Shown here: positions 49,556 to 59,133 of the stretch, piece after piece
Position numbering within the stretch: position 1 is the first letter of the stretch
Layout of the letters: each line of letters starts with the position of its first letter
DNA from: Croceicoccus mobilis
GTDB taxonomy: Bacteria > Pseudomonadota > Alphaproteobacteria > Sphingomonadales > Sphingomonadaceae
Reading direction: 5' to 3'
DNA length: 64,000 nt
Assembly: GCF_001661965.1 (NCBI RefSeq)
Contig: NZ_LYWZ01000017.1
Span: 86,500 to 150,499 of the forward strand
Program-made: the position numbers and the translations under genes
The notes under the pieces: model-generated
The model's database searches: none
Told to the model about the DNA's origin: nothing
Seen by the model: only the letters and a program-made list of their open reading frames with translations

Positions 49556-50737
49556 GTGGACGATCGGATGGCAGGCGCCCTTGATGGGATCAGGGTGCTG
49601 GATTTCACGGCAGTGATGGCAGGTCCGTTCGCCACGCGCATGCTGGCCGATCTTGGCGCCGAGGTCATCAAGGTGGAGACGATGAAAGGCGGCGATCAGG
49701 TCCGCGCCCGTCCGCCGCTGCGCGATGGCAAGAGCCGCTATTTCGCACAGCTCAACGCCGGCAAGCGCAGTCTTGCCTGCGACCTGAAGAACCCTGCCAT
49801 GCAGGACACCATTCGCAAGCTGGCAAGCCAATGTGATATCGTGGTCGAAAATTTCCGCCCCGGCGTGATGGCGCGCTTCGGCCTTGATTACGAAACGCTG
49901 GCCAAGATCAATCCGCGTCTGATTTATTGCTCAATCTCCGGCTATGGCCAGCATGGGCCCAAGGCGCATTCGCCTGCCTATGCTCCGGTCATCCATGCCA
50001 GCAGTGGTTTCGACCTGACCAATCTTGAATATCAGGACAATGCGGACAAGCCGGCGACCAGCGGCATTTTCATCGCCGACGTTCTGGGCGGCGCCCATGC
50101 ATTTGGCGCGATCCAGACCGCGCTCTTCCAACGCGAACGGACCGGCAAGGGCCAATATATCGATGTATCCATGCTGGAAGCGATGGTCGGCATGCTGGTT
50201 TATGAAACGCAGACCGCGCAGCAACCTCTGGATCAGCGCCGCCCGCTTTACAAACCTTTGCGCACCGCCGACGGCTTCATCATGGTCGCCCCCACCAGCC
50301 CCGCCAATTTCCTGAGTCTGGTAAAGGCAATGGGGCGCGAGGAATTGGCCGACGATCCGCGCTTTGCCACCAATGCCGATCGCAATCGCAACTGGGATGC
50401 GCTGCTGGCCGAAGCCGAGAACTGGACCGTGAAGCACAGTTCGGAACAGGCCGAAGCGCAGCTATCGGCAAAAGGCGTGCCCTGCGCGGTCTATCGCAAC
50501 GTCACCGAGGTGATGGAGGACGAGCAACTGGCAGCACGCCAGGCCTTTACCACGCTGGACGACGGTGCCGGCCGGTTCAAAGTGACCAACCCTCCTTTCA
50601 AAATGTCCGCTTCGGCCGCCCATGCCCGCGATCACATGCCCGCGCTGGGCGAGGATGGCGGCGCCATCTTTCACGACATATTGGATTTACGGGACGACGA
50701 GATCGAGACCTATCGCTCTCAAGGTATGATGCTATAA
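49556..50737 (+). CDS. CaiB/BaiF family CoA transferase (family III)
   Basis: A 393-residue type III CoA transferase. Blocks: GIRVLDFTAVMAGPFATRML and DLGAEVIKVETMKGGD at the N terminus, LNAGKRSLACDLKN, and the active-site Asp in IFIADVLGGAHAFG, near residue 178. Such enzymes move CoA between carboxylates without ATP. The GTG start at 49556 has GGAG 6 bases upstream; ATG 49568 is an alternative. A GntR operator lies just ahead. It probably activates the acid made by the aldehyde dehydrogenase. Confidence 0.92.
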   Translation: MDDRMAGALDGIRVLDFTAVMAGPFATRMLADLGAEVIKVETMKGGDQVRARPPLRDGKSRYFAQLNAGKRSLACDLKNPAMQDTIRKLASQCDIVVENFRPGVMARFGLDYETLAKINPRLIYCSISGYGQHGPKAHSPAYAPVIHASSGFDLTNLEYQDNADKPATSGIFIADVLGGAHAFGAIQTALFQRERTGKGQYIDVSMLEAMVGMLVYETQTAQQPLDQRRPLYKPLRTADGFIMVAPTSPANFLSLVKAMGREELADDPRFATNADRNRNWDALLAEAENWTVKHSSEQAEAQLSAKGVPCAVYRNVTEVMEDEQLAARQAFTTLDDGAGRFKVTNPPFKMSASAAHARDHMPALGEDGGAIFHDILDLRDDEIETYRSQGMML

Positions 50738-50795
50738 GTTCTATCGAGAGGCACATCGGAACAATCAGGTGCCGGAACGAGAGCGGGTTGAGGAA

Positions 50796-52013
50796 ATGAC
50801 CGAAGTTTTCGAGATCAACATCCGGCACCTGCGCGGGCTGTTGGCCATCCACGAACACGGCAGCATCACCGCAGCAGGATCGCTGGTAAATCTATCCCAA
50901 CCGGCCCTGACACAAGGGATTGCCAAGCTTGAACGCCAGTTCGGCTATACGTTGTTCGAAAGGCGTTCTGGCGGCATGATCCCCACCGCGATGGGCCGCA
51001 TCGTGATCGAACGGACAGAGGCCGCACTGAAACATTTGGCCGATAGTGCCCAAGGCCTGACCAATGTGTTTAACAATCCCGAACGGCTCATGACGATGAC
51101 GCAGCTGCGCGCCTTTCTGGCGCTTGCGAATGCCGGTAGCTTTGCCGAAGCAGCGCGCAGCATTGCCATATCGCAAACGGCTGTCCATCGCGCGGTGGGC
51201 GATCTGGAACTGGTCATCGGCACCGATCTGGTCGAACGACGCGGACGGGCAGTGTGGCTGAATGCAGCAGGCAAAAAGCTTGCGCGCGGGTCGCGGCTTG
51301 CCGTTGCCGAAATTCAGGCGGCGCTGGTCGATCTCGCGCTCGACAGCGACAGCCGCAGCGAAATGATCTCCTTCGGCGCGCTGCCGCTCGCTCGCCCCTA
51401 TATCGTGCCGCGCGCCATGGCCGATATCGCCAAGGAAGTGCCAAAGGCGTCGTTCAAGGTACTAGAAGGCAGCTGGAGCGAGCTTGTGGAGCCGCTGCGC
51501 GATGGTGCCATCGACATGATCGTGGGTGCACTTCGCCCGCACGAGATCGCCGATCTTTATCAGCGTCCGCTTCTGGAGGACCTTCTGGTCGTCGCCGCCG
51601 GCAGCCAGCACCCGCTGGCGTCGGTGGAAAGGCCGACTATGGACCAGCTGCGGTCCTATCCATGGATCGTGGCACCCGCCGACGCACCGCTCAGGGCACA
51701 TTGGGAACGGTTCTTTGCCGAAGGACCAAGGCCCGAAACCCAGATCGAATGTGGATCGGTGATGATCATCGGTCGCCTGCTGACATATTCGAACCTGCTG
51801 ACGCTATTGTCGCCCGATCAGGTCGCGCTGCAGATCCGCAGCGGGCTTTTGACACAGATCGGCAGGCCGCTGGAAGGCAGCCGCCGCATGGTGGGGATCA
51901 CCACGCGGCGCAGTTGGCGCCCCACCGCCACCCAACGCCTGTTCTTCGAAAAGCTGGAAGAGGCCGCGCGCGAGCGTATCTCTAACCCCGATCTGACGGG
52001 CACGTGGATCTGA
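50796..52013 (+). CDS. LysR-family regulator with two tandem HTH domains
   Basis: A 405-residue LysR-type protein, about 100 residues longer than normal because it carries two winged helix-turn-helix domains: residues ~8-68 (LRGLLAIHEHGSITAAGSLV with LSQPALTQGIAKLERQFGY) and ~101-162 (LRAFLALANAGSFAEAARSI with ISQTAVHRAVGDLELVIGT). A single effector-binding domain follows from ~180. A GTG start at 50769 would add nine residues. It lies 58 bases after the CoA transferase gene and converges on the aldehyde dehydrogenase gene. Confidence 0.92.
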   Translation: MTEVFEINIRHLRGLLAIHEHGSITAAGSLVNLSQPALTQGIAKLERQFGYTLFERRSGGMIPTAMGRIVIERTEAALKHLADSAQGLTNVFNNPERLMTMTQLRAFLALANAGSFAEAARSIAISQTAVHRAVGDLELVIGTDLVERRGRAVWLNAAGKKLARGSRLAVAEIQAALVDLALDSDSRSEMISFGALPLARPYIVPRAMADIAKEVPKASFKVLEGSWSELVEPLRDGAIDMIVGALRPHEIADLYQRPLLEDLLVVAAGSQHPLASVERPTMDQLRSYPWIVAPADAPLRAHWERFFAEGPRPETQIECGSVMIIGRLLTYSNLLTLLSPDQVALQIRSGLLTQIGRPLEGSRRMVGITTRRSWRPTATQRLFFEKLEEAARERISNPDLTGTWI

Positions 52014-52019
52014 TCCACG
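52003..52019. terminator. Palindrome at LysR stop codon
   Basis: CGTGGATC-T-GATCCACG is a perfect inverted repeat over the LysR stop codon (52011-52013), 13 bases from the convergent aldehyde dehydrogenase stop. It resembles the stop-codon palindrome at 1614 and may end transcription from both sides. Confidence 0.35.
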
Positions 52020-52031
52020 CGCCCCTCAGGA

Positions 52032-53513
52032 TCAGTCGAGGTTGATCCAGACCGCCTTCGTTTCCAGATATTCCTCGATATGGTGCGGGCCGGATTCGCG
52101 CCCAAACCCGCTCATCTTATAGCCGCCAAACGGCACGCCGGGATCAAGCATCTGGTAGCAGTTGACCCAGACCGAACCGGCCTTGATGCCGCGCGCCATT
52201 TTATGCGCGGTGGCAAGATCGCGCGTCCACACCCCGCTGCCAAGGCCGAAAGACGTTGCATTTGCGCGCGCGAGTACCTCATCCACGCTTTCGAAGGAGA
52301 ATGCGGAAAGGACAGGGCCGAAAATCTCCTCGCGAGCGATGGTCATGCCGTCGGTCACATTGCCGAAAATTGTCGGCTCGACGAAAAAGCCATCGTCATA
52401 TCCCGCACCTGCCTTGCGCGCGCCGCCCAGCAGAGGTCTTGCGCCCTCGCCCTGCGCACCGTCGATGAAGGACAGGATGCGATCCATCTGCGCTTTCGAC
52501 ACGACCGGACCGATCTGCGTATCAGGATCAAGCGGATCGCCCACGTTGATCGTGCGGCTATGTTCGACCAGTCGCTCCATGAATTCATCGTGGATCGATG
52601 ACTGCACGAACAGGCGCGTGCCCGCGCTGCAGATCTGCCCTGCATTGGCGAACACCGCATTGGCCGCGGCCGGCACCGCCTTGTCGAGATCGGCATCGGC
52701 AAAGACGATATTGGGCGATTTGCCGCCCAGCTCCACCGTCACCCGCTTCATCGTGGGGGCGGCAGCCTCGATGATCTTCTGGCCCACGCCGGTCGAACCG
52801 GTGAACGCGATCTTGTCGACGTCGGGATGCGCGGAAAGCGCCGCGCCCGCATCACCAAGGCCGGTCACCACATTGATGACGCCATCGGGCACGCCCGCTT
52901 CAAGGCAAAGCTCGGCAAAGCGCAACGCAGACAGCGGCGTCTGTTCGGCAGGCTTCATCACCAGCGTACAACCGGTGGCGAGTACAGGGCCGGACTTCCA
53001 TACCGACATGCCGATGGGGCCGTTCCACGGGTTGATCGCGGCAACCACGCCAATCGGTTCTTTCAGCGTATGGCTCAGAACATCCCCCGGCGCGGAATTG
53101 GCCAGCGTTTCGCCCGAGATCAGCGTGGCCTGCCCCGCATAATAGCGCAGCAGCGCCCCTGCTCTTACCTTGCCCAACCGCGTGCGCGACAAGGGCGCGC
53201 CAAGGTCAAGCGTGTCGAGCATGGCAAGCTCGTCCCAGTTCTCCTCGACCAGATCGGCAAGGCGCAGCATGATCGCCTGCCTTTCGGCGGGCTTCATCCG
53301 GCTCCACGGCCCGCTCAACGCCTCTCGCGCAACCTTGACCGCGCGGTCGACATCTTCTGCCCCGCCATGCGCAACATTGGCGAGCAGTTCGCCCGTGGCG
53401 GGATTGCGCGTTTCGAAACGCTGGCCGGACACGGCAGGCACGCGCTTGCCGCCAATCAACATGTCCTGGTCGCGATCGGTAATGACCGAGGTAATAGGCG
53501 TGTTTGCGTTCAT
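52032..53513 (-). CDS. Aldehyde dehydrogenase
   Basis: A 493-residue NAD(P)-dependent aldehyde dehydrogenase. It has the PWNGP motif (near 165), the Rossmann-edge FTGSTGVGQKI (near 240), the catalytic Glu in VTVELGGKSPNI (near 265), and the nucleophile Cys in FANAGQICSAGTR (near 300). It ends in the standard GGYKMSGFGRESG block. It converts an aldehyde to an acid, matching the alcohol dehydrogenase encoded just upstream. The ATG at 53513 overlaps that gene's stop (ATGA). Confidence 0.95.
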   Translation of the reverse strand: MNANTPITSVITDRDQDMLIGGKRVPAVSGQRFETRNPATGELLANVAHGGAEDVDRAVKVAREALSGPWSRMKPAERQAIMLRLADLVEENWDELAMLDTLDLGAPLSRTRLGKVRAGALLRYYAGQATLISGETLANSAPGDVLSHTLKEPIGVVAAINPWNGPIGMSVWKSGPVLATGCTLVMKPAEQTPLSALRFAELCLEAGVPDGVINVVTGLGDAGAALSAHPDVDKIAFTGSTGVGQKIIEAAAPTMKRVTVELGGKSPNIVFADADLDKAVPAAANAVFANAGQICSAGTRLFVQSSIHDEFMERLVEHSRTINVGDPLDPDTQIGPVVSKAQMDRILSFIDGAQGEGARPLLGGARKAGAGYDDGFFVEPTIFGNVTDGMTIAREEIFGPVLSAFSFESVDEVLARANATSFGLGSGVWTRDLATAHKMARGIKAGSVWVNCYQMLDPGVPFGGYKMSGFGRESGPHHIEEYLETKAVWINLD

Positions 53514-55177
53514 GACTGAAGCTCCGTTTCTGCAACCCGGGCCGGTTCGGCCGCTTGCGAACTATGAGTTTTGCGCTCTTCCAGAATGAAATCGGCGGCG
53601 CGCTGGGCGATCATCATCGTGGGCGCGCTGGTATTGCCGCTGATGATTGAGGGCATGACCGAGGCGTCGACCACGCGCAGGCCATCGATCCCGTGCACCC
53701 GCAGCCGATCATCGACGACGGCAAGCGGGTCGCTGGCAGGCCCCATCTTGCAGGTGCCGGTGGGGTGATAGGCGGTATTGACGATCTTGCGCAGCGCCTT
53801 GTCGAGCTCTTGGTCGCTGACATGCTCGGCACCGGGCTCGATCTCCTTGCCGCGCATGGCGGCCAGCGCAGGTTGCGCAAAGATGCGCCGCGCTTCGCGG
53901 AAACCGGCGATAAGGGTCGCCATGTCGCGCGGATCGTCAAAGAAATTGGGCTCGATTATGGGCTTGTCCTCTGCCCTGTTGCTGGCCAGCCGCACGCGAC
54001 CTTCGCTATTGGGGCGAAGCAGCTGGATCAGCGCCATGAAGCCATGATTGCTGGGCACAACGCGGGCATTGCCTTTCAACCCGACCAGAAAGGTCAACTG
54101 TATATCAGGCCTGCCGCTGCCGTCTGTGCAGACAAAGCCGCCGCACTCTGCCACGTTGGATGCAAACATGCCTTCGCGCTTCAGCGCGTATTTAAACGGC
54201 GCCAAAGCATTGCGGAGCAATGCCGAACGCGAATTGGCATAGGATTCCCCTGTGGGATTTTCGACCGAGATGTGGACCGTAGGATGGTCCTGCAGATGTG
54301 CGCCGACCCCGGGAAGATGGTGGACCGGATCAACGCCAACCTTGGAAAGCGCGTCCCTGTCGCCAATGCCGGACAGCATCAGCAGTTGCGGCGAATTAGT
54401 CGCACCAGCGCAGACCAGCACTTCATTCCTGGCCGTCATGATCTCGCGCTTGCCTGCACGCTCGATCTCGACCCCGGTGGCGCGGCCATCGTCTGTGATG
54501 ATGCGCCGCACTAGCGTTTCATCAAACACGCTGAGGTTCGATCGCCCAAGCGCAGGATGCAGGAAAGCGCGGGCCGCCGAAAGCCGCGTGCCGCGCCGCT
54601 GGTTCAGATCATAGCGCCCAAAGCCATCCTTGCGCTCGGCCGCGAAATCCTCGTTGTGGTAATGCCCCGCCTCTACTGCGGCGTCGATGATCGCGGTGGT
54701 GATCGGGTTGAAAGATGCCGGTTTCTCGACATCCAGTTCCGCACCCTTGCCGTGCCATGACTTGTCAGGGCCGTGGTAGTTTTCGAGCCGCTTGAAAACG
54801 GGAAGTACATCGTCCCAGCCCCAGCCGGGATTGCCTGCCTGCACCCAGCTTGCGTAATCTTCTTCCTGTCCGCGAATATAGACGCCGCCATTGATCGCGC
54901 TGCATCCACCGAAAAGCTTGCCGCGCGGAAAGCCGATGACGCGCCCGTCGATCGCATCGCCGCCGGTCAACTGCTGCTGCCAGTTGTAACGCGCATGCGG
55001 GATTAGGAAGATATTGCCGACCGGCATGATCGTCTTGATGTTGACCGGCCATTTGCGATCGGACGGCCCCGCCTCGATCAGGGCCACCGATACGGCGGGA
55101 TCTGCAGACAGGCGGTTGGCCAACACGCTGCCACCAGGACCTGAACCGATGACAATATAATCGAAACTGTGCGTCAC
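53510..55177 (-). CDS. GMC-family FAD alcohol dehydrogenase
   Basis: A 555-residue glucose-methanol-choline oxidoreductase: FAD motif VIGSGPGGSVLANRLSADP at the N terminus, the GMC signature block GGCSAINGGVYIRGQEEDYA, VCAGATNSPQLLMLSGIGD, and a C-terminal NTAYHPTGTCKMG with the catalytic His. It oxidises a primary alcohol to an aldehyde. Both neighbours overlap it by 4 bases, giving a coupled transporter-alcohol-aldehyde dehydrogenase unit. The P450 or Rieske enzyme of cluster 2 may generate the alcohol. Confidence 0.94.
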   Translation of the reverse strand: MTHSFDYIVIGSGPGGSVLANRLSADPAVSVALIEAGPSDRKWPVNIKTIMPVGNIFLIPHARYNWQQQLTGGDAIDGRVIGFPRGKLFGGCSAINGGVYIRGQEEDYASWVQAGNPGWGWDDVLPVFKRLENYHGPDKSWHGKGAELDVEKPASFNPITTAIIDAAVEAGHYHNEDFAAERKDGFGRYDLNQRRGTRLSAARAFLHPALGRSNLSVFDETLVRRIITDDGRATGVEIERAGKREIMTARNEVLVCAGATNSPQLLMLSGIGDRDALSKVGVDPVHHLPGVGAHLQDHPTVHISVENPTGESYANSRSALLRNALAPFKYALKREGMFASNVAECGGFVCTDGSGRPDIQLTFLVGLKGNARVVPSNHGFMALIQLLRPNSEGRVRLASNRAEDKPIIEPNFFDDPRDMATLIAGFREARRIFAQPALAAMRGKEIEPGAEHVSDQELDKALRKIVNTAYHPTGTCKMGPASDPLAVVDDRLRVHGIDGLRVVDASVMPSIISGNTSAPTMMIAQRAADFILEERKTHSSQAAEPARVAETELQS

Positions 55178-56523
55178 GCAGGTCTCTCCTGGTTGCGGTC
55201 AAGCCGCGGAATATGGCTTTGCACGATTAGAAACCCGATCGCATTGACCAGCATCAGCACGGCCAGCGCGCCGAAGAACATCTGTGCGCCGCCGCCGATA
55301 AGCCATGCGCCGGCCAATGCGCTGACAATGGCGCCTGCACGCCCGGACAGTCCCATGGTGCCAAGCCCGCGCGCCCTGACGCCGGTGGGAAACGCGTGGG
55401 CGCCCACGGCGAACATGGCCGATTGCGCGGCGCTGGCGAACAGGCCCATAGCGACCAGCAGGCCCAGCATGGCGTTCTCGTTGCCACCTGCGCCCATCGG
55501 CAAGATCGCCAGCGCGGTGCAAACCAGCGTGCCGACAAGCGCCATGGTGACAAGTGTAATGCGCGAACCCAGCTTGATGATGGCGAAGGATGCCAGCATC
55601 GCGCCGATCACCCCGCCCATGTTGAAACTGGTCAAGCCAAGACTGGCCAGTTTCAGGTCATAGCCGCTGGTCGTCAGCATAGTGGGGGCCCAGTTGAACA
55701 TCAGGTAGATCATGAACATGCCCGAAAACATCGCCAGCGCGAGTGCGAGCGTATCGCGCAGATGCGCCGCGCCAAACAGCGCGGAAAACGGCATTTTTTC
55801 AACCTCTCCGCCCGCGCCCTCCGCCTTTAGCGAAGCGGGATCGGGATGGCCGATGCGCGTCATCACCTTTTCGAATTCGACCCGGCGCTTACCGCTGTCC
55901 AGCAGATATTGCGGGGATTCCGGCAGGACGAGTAGAAGATAGAGAACGAAGGCTATGGTGATCGCGCCACCCAGATAGAAGAGCCATCGCCAGCCGAGCG
56001 AAGGCAGGATCGCCGCCGCCGCAAGACCGCCCAGCACGCCGCCAATCGATACGCAGACGACGCCGAAAGTCACCGCCTGGCTACGCCAGCGCGCAGGCGT
56101 GAATTCCGCGATCATGGCCGACGCCGTACCGGGTACGCCGCCAAGCCCTGCGCCAGCCAGGAACTTGAGCACTGCGACCTGCCACAGCGCGGTAGAAAAT
56201 CCGGTCAGCAAGGTGGCAATGCCGAATAGTGACACGCCGATCAGCAATGCCCCTCGCCTGCCGACAAGATCGCCGATCACGCCCGAGACCAGCGTGCCGA
56301 TCGCCATGCCCACAAAGCCCAGAGCAAAGACCATGCCCAGCGTATCCCGGCTTATGTCCCATTCGGCAATCAGCGATGGCGCGGCAAGGCCCAGCATCTG
56401 GTTGTCGAGCCCGTCGAGCACGACGGTCGCCGCGATCATCAGCACCGACCATATCTGGTAATAGGACAGCGGCAGGGCATCGAGAAAACCGCCCTGCTGA
56501 TTGCTGCTCAGCGAAACTGCCAA
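55174..56523 (-). CDS. MFS transporter, AAHS-type
   Basis: A 449-residue inner-membrane permease with about 12 hydrophobic helices. Features are VLDGLDNQMLGLAAPSLIAE in helix 1, the loop GDLVGRRGALLIGV after helix 2, and AEFTPARWRSQAVTF, as in the aromatic acid:H+ symporter (AAHS) family. A TTG start at 56523 is the only one matching the AGGAGAGAGGAT site; no ATG is in place. It overlaps the GMC gene by 4 bases. It probably takes up an aromatic or cyclic acid. Confidence 0.9.
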   Translation of the reverse strand: MAVSLSSNQQGGFLDALPLSYYQIWSVLMIAATVVLDGLDNQMLGLAAPSLIAEWDISRDTLGMVFALGFVGMAIGTLVSGVIGDLVGRRGALLIGVSLFGIATLLTGFSTALWQVAVLKFLAGAGLGGVPGTASAMIAEFTPARWRSQAVTFGVVCVSIGGVLGGLAAAAILPSLGWRWLFYLGGAITIAFVLYLLLVLPESPQYLLDSGKRRVEFEKVMTRIGHPDPASLKAEGAGGEVEKMPFSALFGAAHLRDTLALALAMFSGMFMIYLMFNWAPTMLTTSGYDLKLASLGLTSFNMGGVIGAMLASFAIIKLGSRITLVTMALVGTLVCTALAILPMGAGGNENAMLGLLVAMGLFASAAQSAMFAVGAHAFPTGVRARGLGTMGLSGRAGAIVSALAGAWLIGGGAQMFFGALAVLMLVNAIGFLIVQSHIPRLDRNQERPA

Positions 56524-56591
56524 AATCCTCTCTCCTGCGTTGGAACCGGCCGGCCGCTTTGCGGCTCTATCAAACCGGGATCGATGCTCTG

Positions 56592-57611
56592 TTAGATGTC
56601 GAGCACCAATTTCGATGAGCACGAGCCGGAGCAGCAGACCATCACCGAAGTGTTTGCCGCCTTCTCTTCGTCGGTCAGGAAGTGGTCGCGGTGATCGGGC
56701 ACGCCGTCCAGCACCTTGACCTGACAGGTGCCGCACACGCCTTCCGAACAGGCAAAGCCGATATCGACACCCGCCGTCAGCAGCGCATCGAGCATGGTCT
56801 CGCCTTCGGCCACGGTAATGGTCTTGCCGCTGCGCGTCAGTTCAAGCGCATAGCCGCCATCGGTCGCGATTTCGGTCTCGGCCGAGAAATATTCGATATG
56901 GACGTTCTCGGAAGGACGCCCCTTGTTAAGCGCGACGAAGGCATCCAGCATCCCGCCCGGACCGCAGCAATACAGATGGGCATCGCCGGGCGCGCTTTCG
57001 CTCAGCCCTGCAAGGTCGAGCTTTGCCCCGCCCTCGATCCCGTCGAACACGATCTTCGCATTGGGAAAAGCGGCAATCCGGTCGACATAGGCGGCACGCT
57101 CGGGCGTGGCGGCCACGTAATGCAGCTCCCAGCTTTTTCCCAGATCCTCAAGCCGCGCGATCATCGGCAGCATCGGGGTAACGCCGATGCCGCCCGCGAT
57201 CAGCACAGTATGCGCGGCATCTTCGTGCATCGGGAAATTGTTCTTCGGCGCCGAGATCTCGACGATTTCGCCCACGCGCCACACCTCGTGAATGTGGCGC
57301 GATCCACCGCGGCTGTCGATCGCATGGTGGACCGCGATCTCGTAATAGCGGCGTTCTTTCGGATCGTTGACCAGCGAGTAGCTGCGGGTCAGACCCGGCT
57401 TGAGCTGGACATCGACATGCGCGCCCGGTTCGAATGCGGGCATGTCCTGCCCGTCGAGCGTGGTCAGGAAGTAGGAGTTGATCCCGTCCGCTTCCCATTC
57501 GATCTTCTTGATTCTGGCTTTCATGGTACTTCCTTGCCCATACGCAGGCGTGTCGTCGATCTCGGGGGTCTCGACCTCGCCCGCGTATTGCATGTCCTCT
57601 ACATCTCGCAT
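56592..57611 (-). CDS. Rieske oxygenase reductase (FNR plus 2Fe-2S)
   Basis: A 339-residue flavin reductase of the phthalate dioxygenase reductase/vanillate demethylase reductase type. It has the flavin motif TRSYSLVNDP (near 82), the NAD motif AGGIGVTPMLPM (near 140), LYCCGPGGMLDAF, and a C-terminal plant-type ferredoxin with CSEGVCGTC and a distal Cys. It passes electrons from NADH to the Rieske oxygenase encoded upstream. The start at 57611 (GGGAGAG) gives a ~29-residue acidic extension; ATG 57524 (AAGGAAG) would give the usual family length. Confidence 0.92.
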   Translation of the reverse strand: MRDVEDMQYAGEVETPEIDDTPAYGQGSTMKARIKKIEWEADGINSYFLTTLDGQDMPAFEPGAHVDVQLKPGLTRSYSLVNDPKERRYYEIAVHHAIDSRGGSRHIHEVWRVGEIVEISAPKNNFPMHEDAAHTVLIAGGIGVTPMLPMIARLEDLGKSWELHYVAATPERAAYVDRIAAFPNAKIVFDGIEGGAKLDLAGLSESAPGDAHLYCCGPGGMLDAFVALNKGRPSENVHIEYFSAETEIATDGGYALELTRSGKTITVAEGETMLDALLTAGVDIGFACSEGVCGTCQVKVLDGVPDHRDHFLTDEEKAANTSVMVCCSGSCSSKLVLDI

Positions 57612-57688
57612 CGTTCTCTCCCGAAACGACGGACCTTCACCGGCCCCGAAATTTGCTGACCGGAAACTGGAGCCGAAGCCGTGGGGCC

Positions 57689-59002
57689 TTATTCGGCCGC
57701 CTCGACCTCCTTGCCCCAGCGCGTTGCCTTGGACAGCGCGGTTTCATAGGCACCGGCAAGGCTGTCATCGGGGTTATGCAGGAAGGAACCGGCTCTCGCA
57801 TTGTAGAACACTTCCGGTTCCTGCGCGCCGGGTGCGGGCGCCTTGCCTTCGGCCACGGCGCGCGCGGCCATCAAAACCCGGCGACGGACACGCGCGATCA
57901 TCTGGTCGGTTGGGGCCAGGTTCTCGAAACTGTGGTCGGTGATCGGCCCCATGCTCTCGGTCACGGCCTGATCCTGCATGGTGATGTTCGGAATGCCGGT
58001 GAACTGGGTGCCGTTGCGCTGGGAATCGCGGTCGATCGCCCAATCGTTCGTTTCGCTGTCGGTCGAGCGCCAGCGGCCGTACCAGTCGGTGGTGTTGGGC
58101 GCATAGCTGATCACGTCGAACAGCGGCGTGCCGTCCTTCAGCGTCGAGGTATAGGCAGGGTTGCCCGCATCACTGCCGCAGGTGATGTCGAACAGCATCG
58201 AGTGTTCATCGTCGATCGGAACCCAAGCGCGGGCGATGGCGCGGGTGGCAAAGCGATTATTGGGTGTCTGCGTCCAGAACGGGAACATGTAATGCGCCAC
58301 GCGCCATGACATCTGCCCGTCGTCGTTCGGACGATAGCCGCCATACATCACGCCCCAGTCGGACTGCGCGACTTCATAATCCGGCGCGCGGTTGAGGACG
58401 GTCGGACGCATCGGGTGATCCTCGTCCAGATCCTCGGCCTTCAAGGAACCGACGTGGAGGAAGCCGACATGGCTGGTGTCGATGTCGCCTTCCAGCGCCT
58501 GGAGCCAGTTGCAGTCGCGCTGCAGGCACCAGATCTCGGCATCGGGATGCATCGCAGCCTCGATCTGCGGGTGCGGCGGAGGATTGTCCTGATCGGCACC
58601 CATGTACACCCAGATCAGTCCATTCGCCTCATAGGTCTTGTAGGCCTTGGCGTGGACGCGTTCCTTGAAGTCCATGCGGGCGGGAACCGACGGCATGTCA
58701 ACGCACTTGCCATTAACGTCGAATTTCCAGCCGTGATAGACGCAGCGAATGCCGCTTTCCTCGTTACGGCCGATGAAGAGCGAGGCGCAGCGGTGCGGGC
58801 AGCGGTGATCCATGATGCCGACGCGGCCTTCGCTGTCACGGAAGGCGATCAGCTTTTCGCACATGATCATCAAGCGAACCGGATCGCCATCGGCTACCAG
58901 TTCCGATGAAAGGCACGCCGGCACCCAGTACTGGCGCATGAAAGCGCCCATGACGGTGCCCGGGCCCACGCGGGTCAGGTCTTCGCTGTCCTTGGTCTGC
59001 AT
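57689..59002 (-). CDS. Rieske oxygenase, O-demethylase/phenoxybenzoate type
   Basis: A 437-residue oxygenase with Rieske ligands C68-P-H70 and C87-V-Y-H90, and a mononuclear iron site DIDTSHVGFLH (H178, H183). This class, which includes vanillate demethylase and phenoxybenzoate dioxygenase, works without a beta subunit and with a VanB-like reductase, encoded next. It ends in an Rieske-type C-terminal helix region. ATG 59002 has TGAGGATC upstream. The divergent TonB receptor faces it across a GntR-type operator. It may cleave an ether or hydroxylate a ring. Confidence 0.94.
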   Translation of the reverse strand: MQTKDSEDLTRVGPGTVMGAFMRQYWVPACLSSELVADGDPVRLMIMCEKLIAFRDSEGRVGIMDHRCPHRCASLFIGRNEESGIRCVYHGWKFDVNGKCVDMPSVPARMDFKERVHAKAYKTYEANGLIWVYMGADQDNPPPHPQIEAAMHPDAEIWCLQRDCNWLQALEGDIDTSHVGFLHVGSLKAEDLDEDHPMRPTVLNRAPDYEVAQSDWGVMYGGYRPNDDGQMSWRVAHYMFPFWTQTPNNRFATRAIARAWVPIDDEHSMLFDITCGSDAGNPAYTSTLKDGTPLFDVISYAPNTTDWYGRWRSTDSETNDWAIDRDSQRNGTQFTGIPNITMQDQAVTESMGPITDHSFENLAPTDQMIARVRRRVLMAARAVAEGKAPAPGAQEPEVFYNARAGSFLHNPDDSLAGAYETALSKATRWGKEVEAAE

Positions 59003-59133
59003 TTGATCCTCACAGTTTCTGGTTTTGTCATAATCCTGGACCGACCCCCTGTCGGCCCCGCCTGCACCCGGCTGTCCGGACGGCATTTCGATTTCCGAGC
59101 TAAATGTTCTGCCGCCACAGCCCCAATCGGAAT

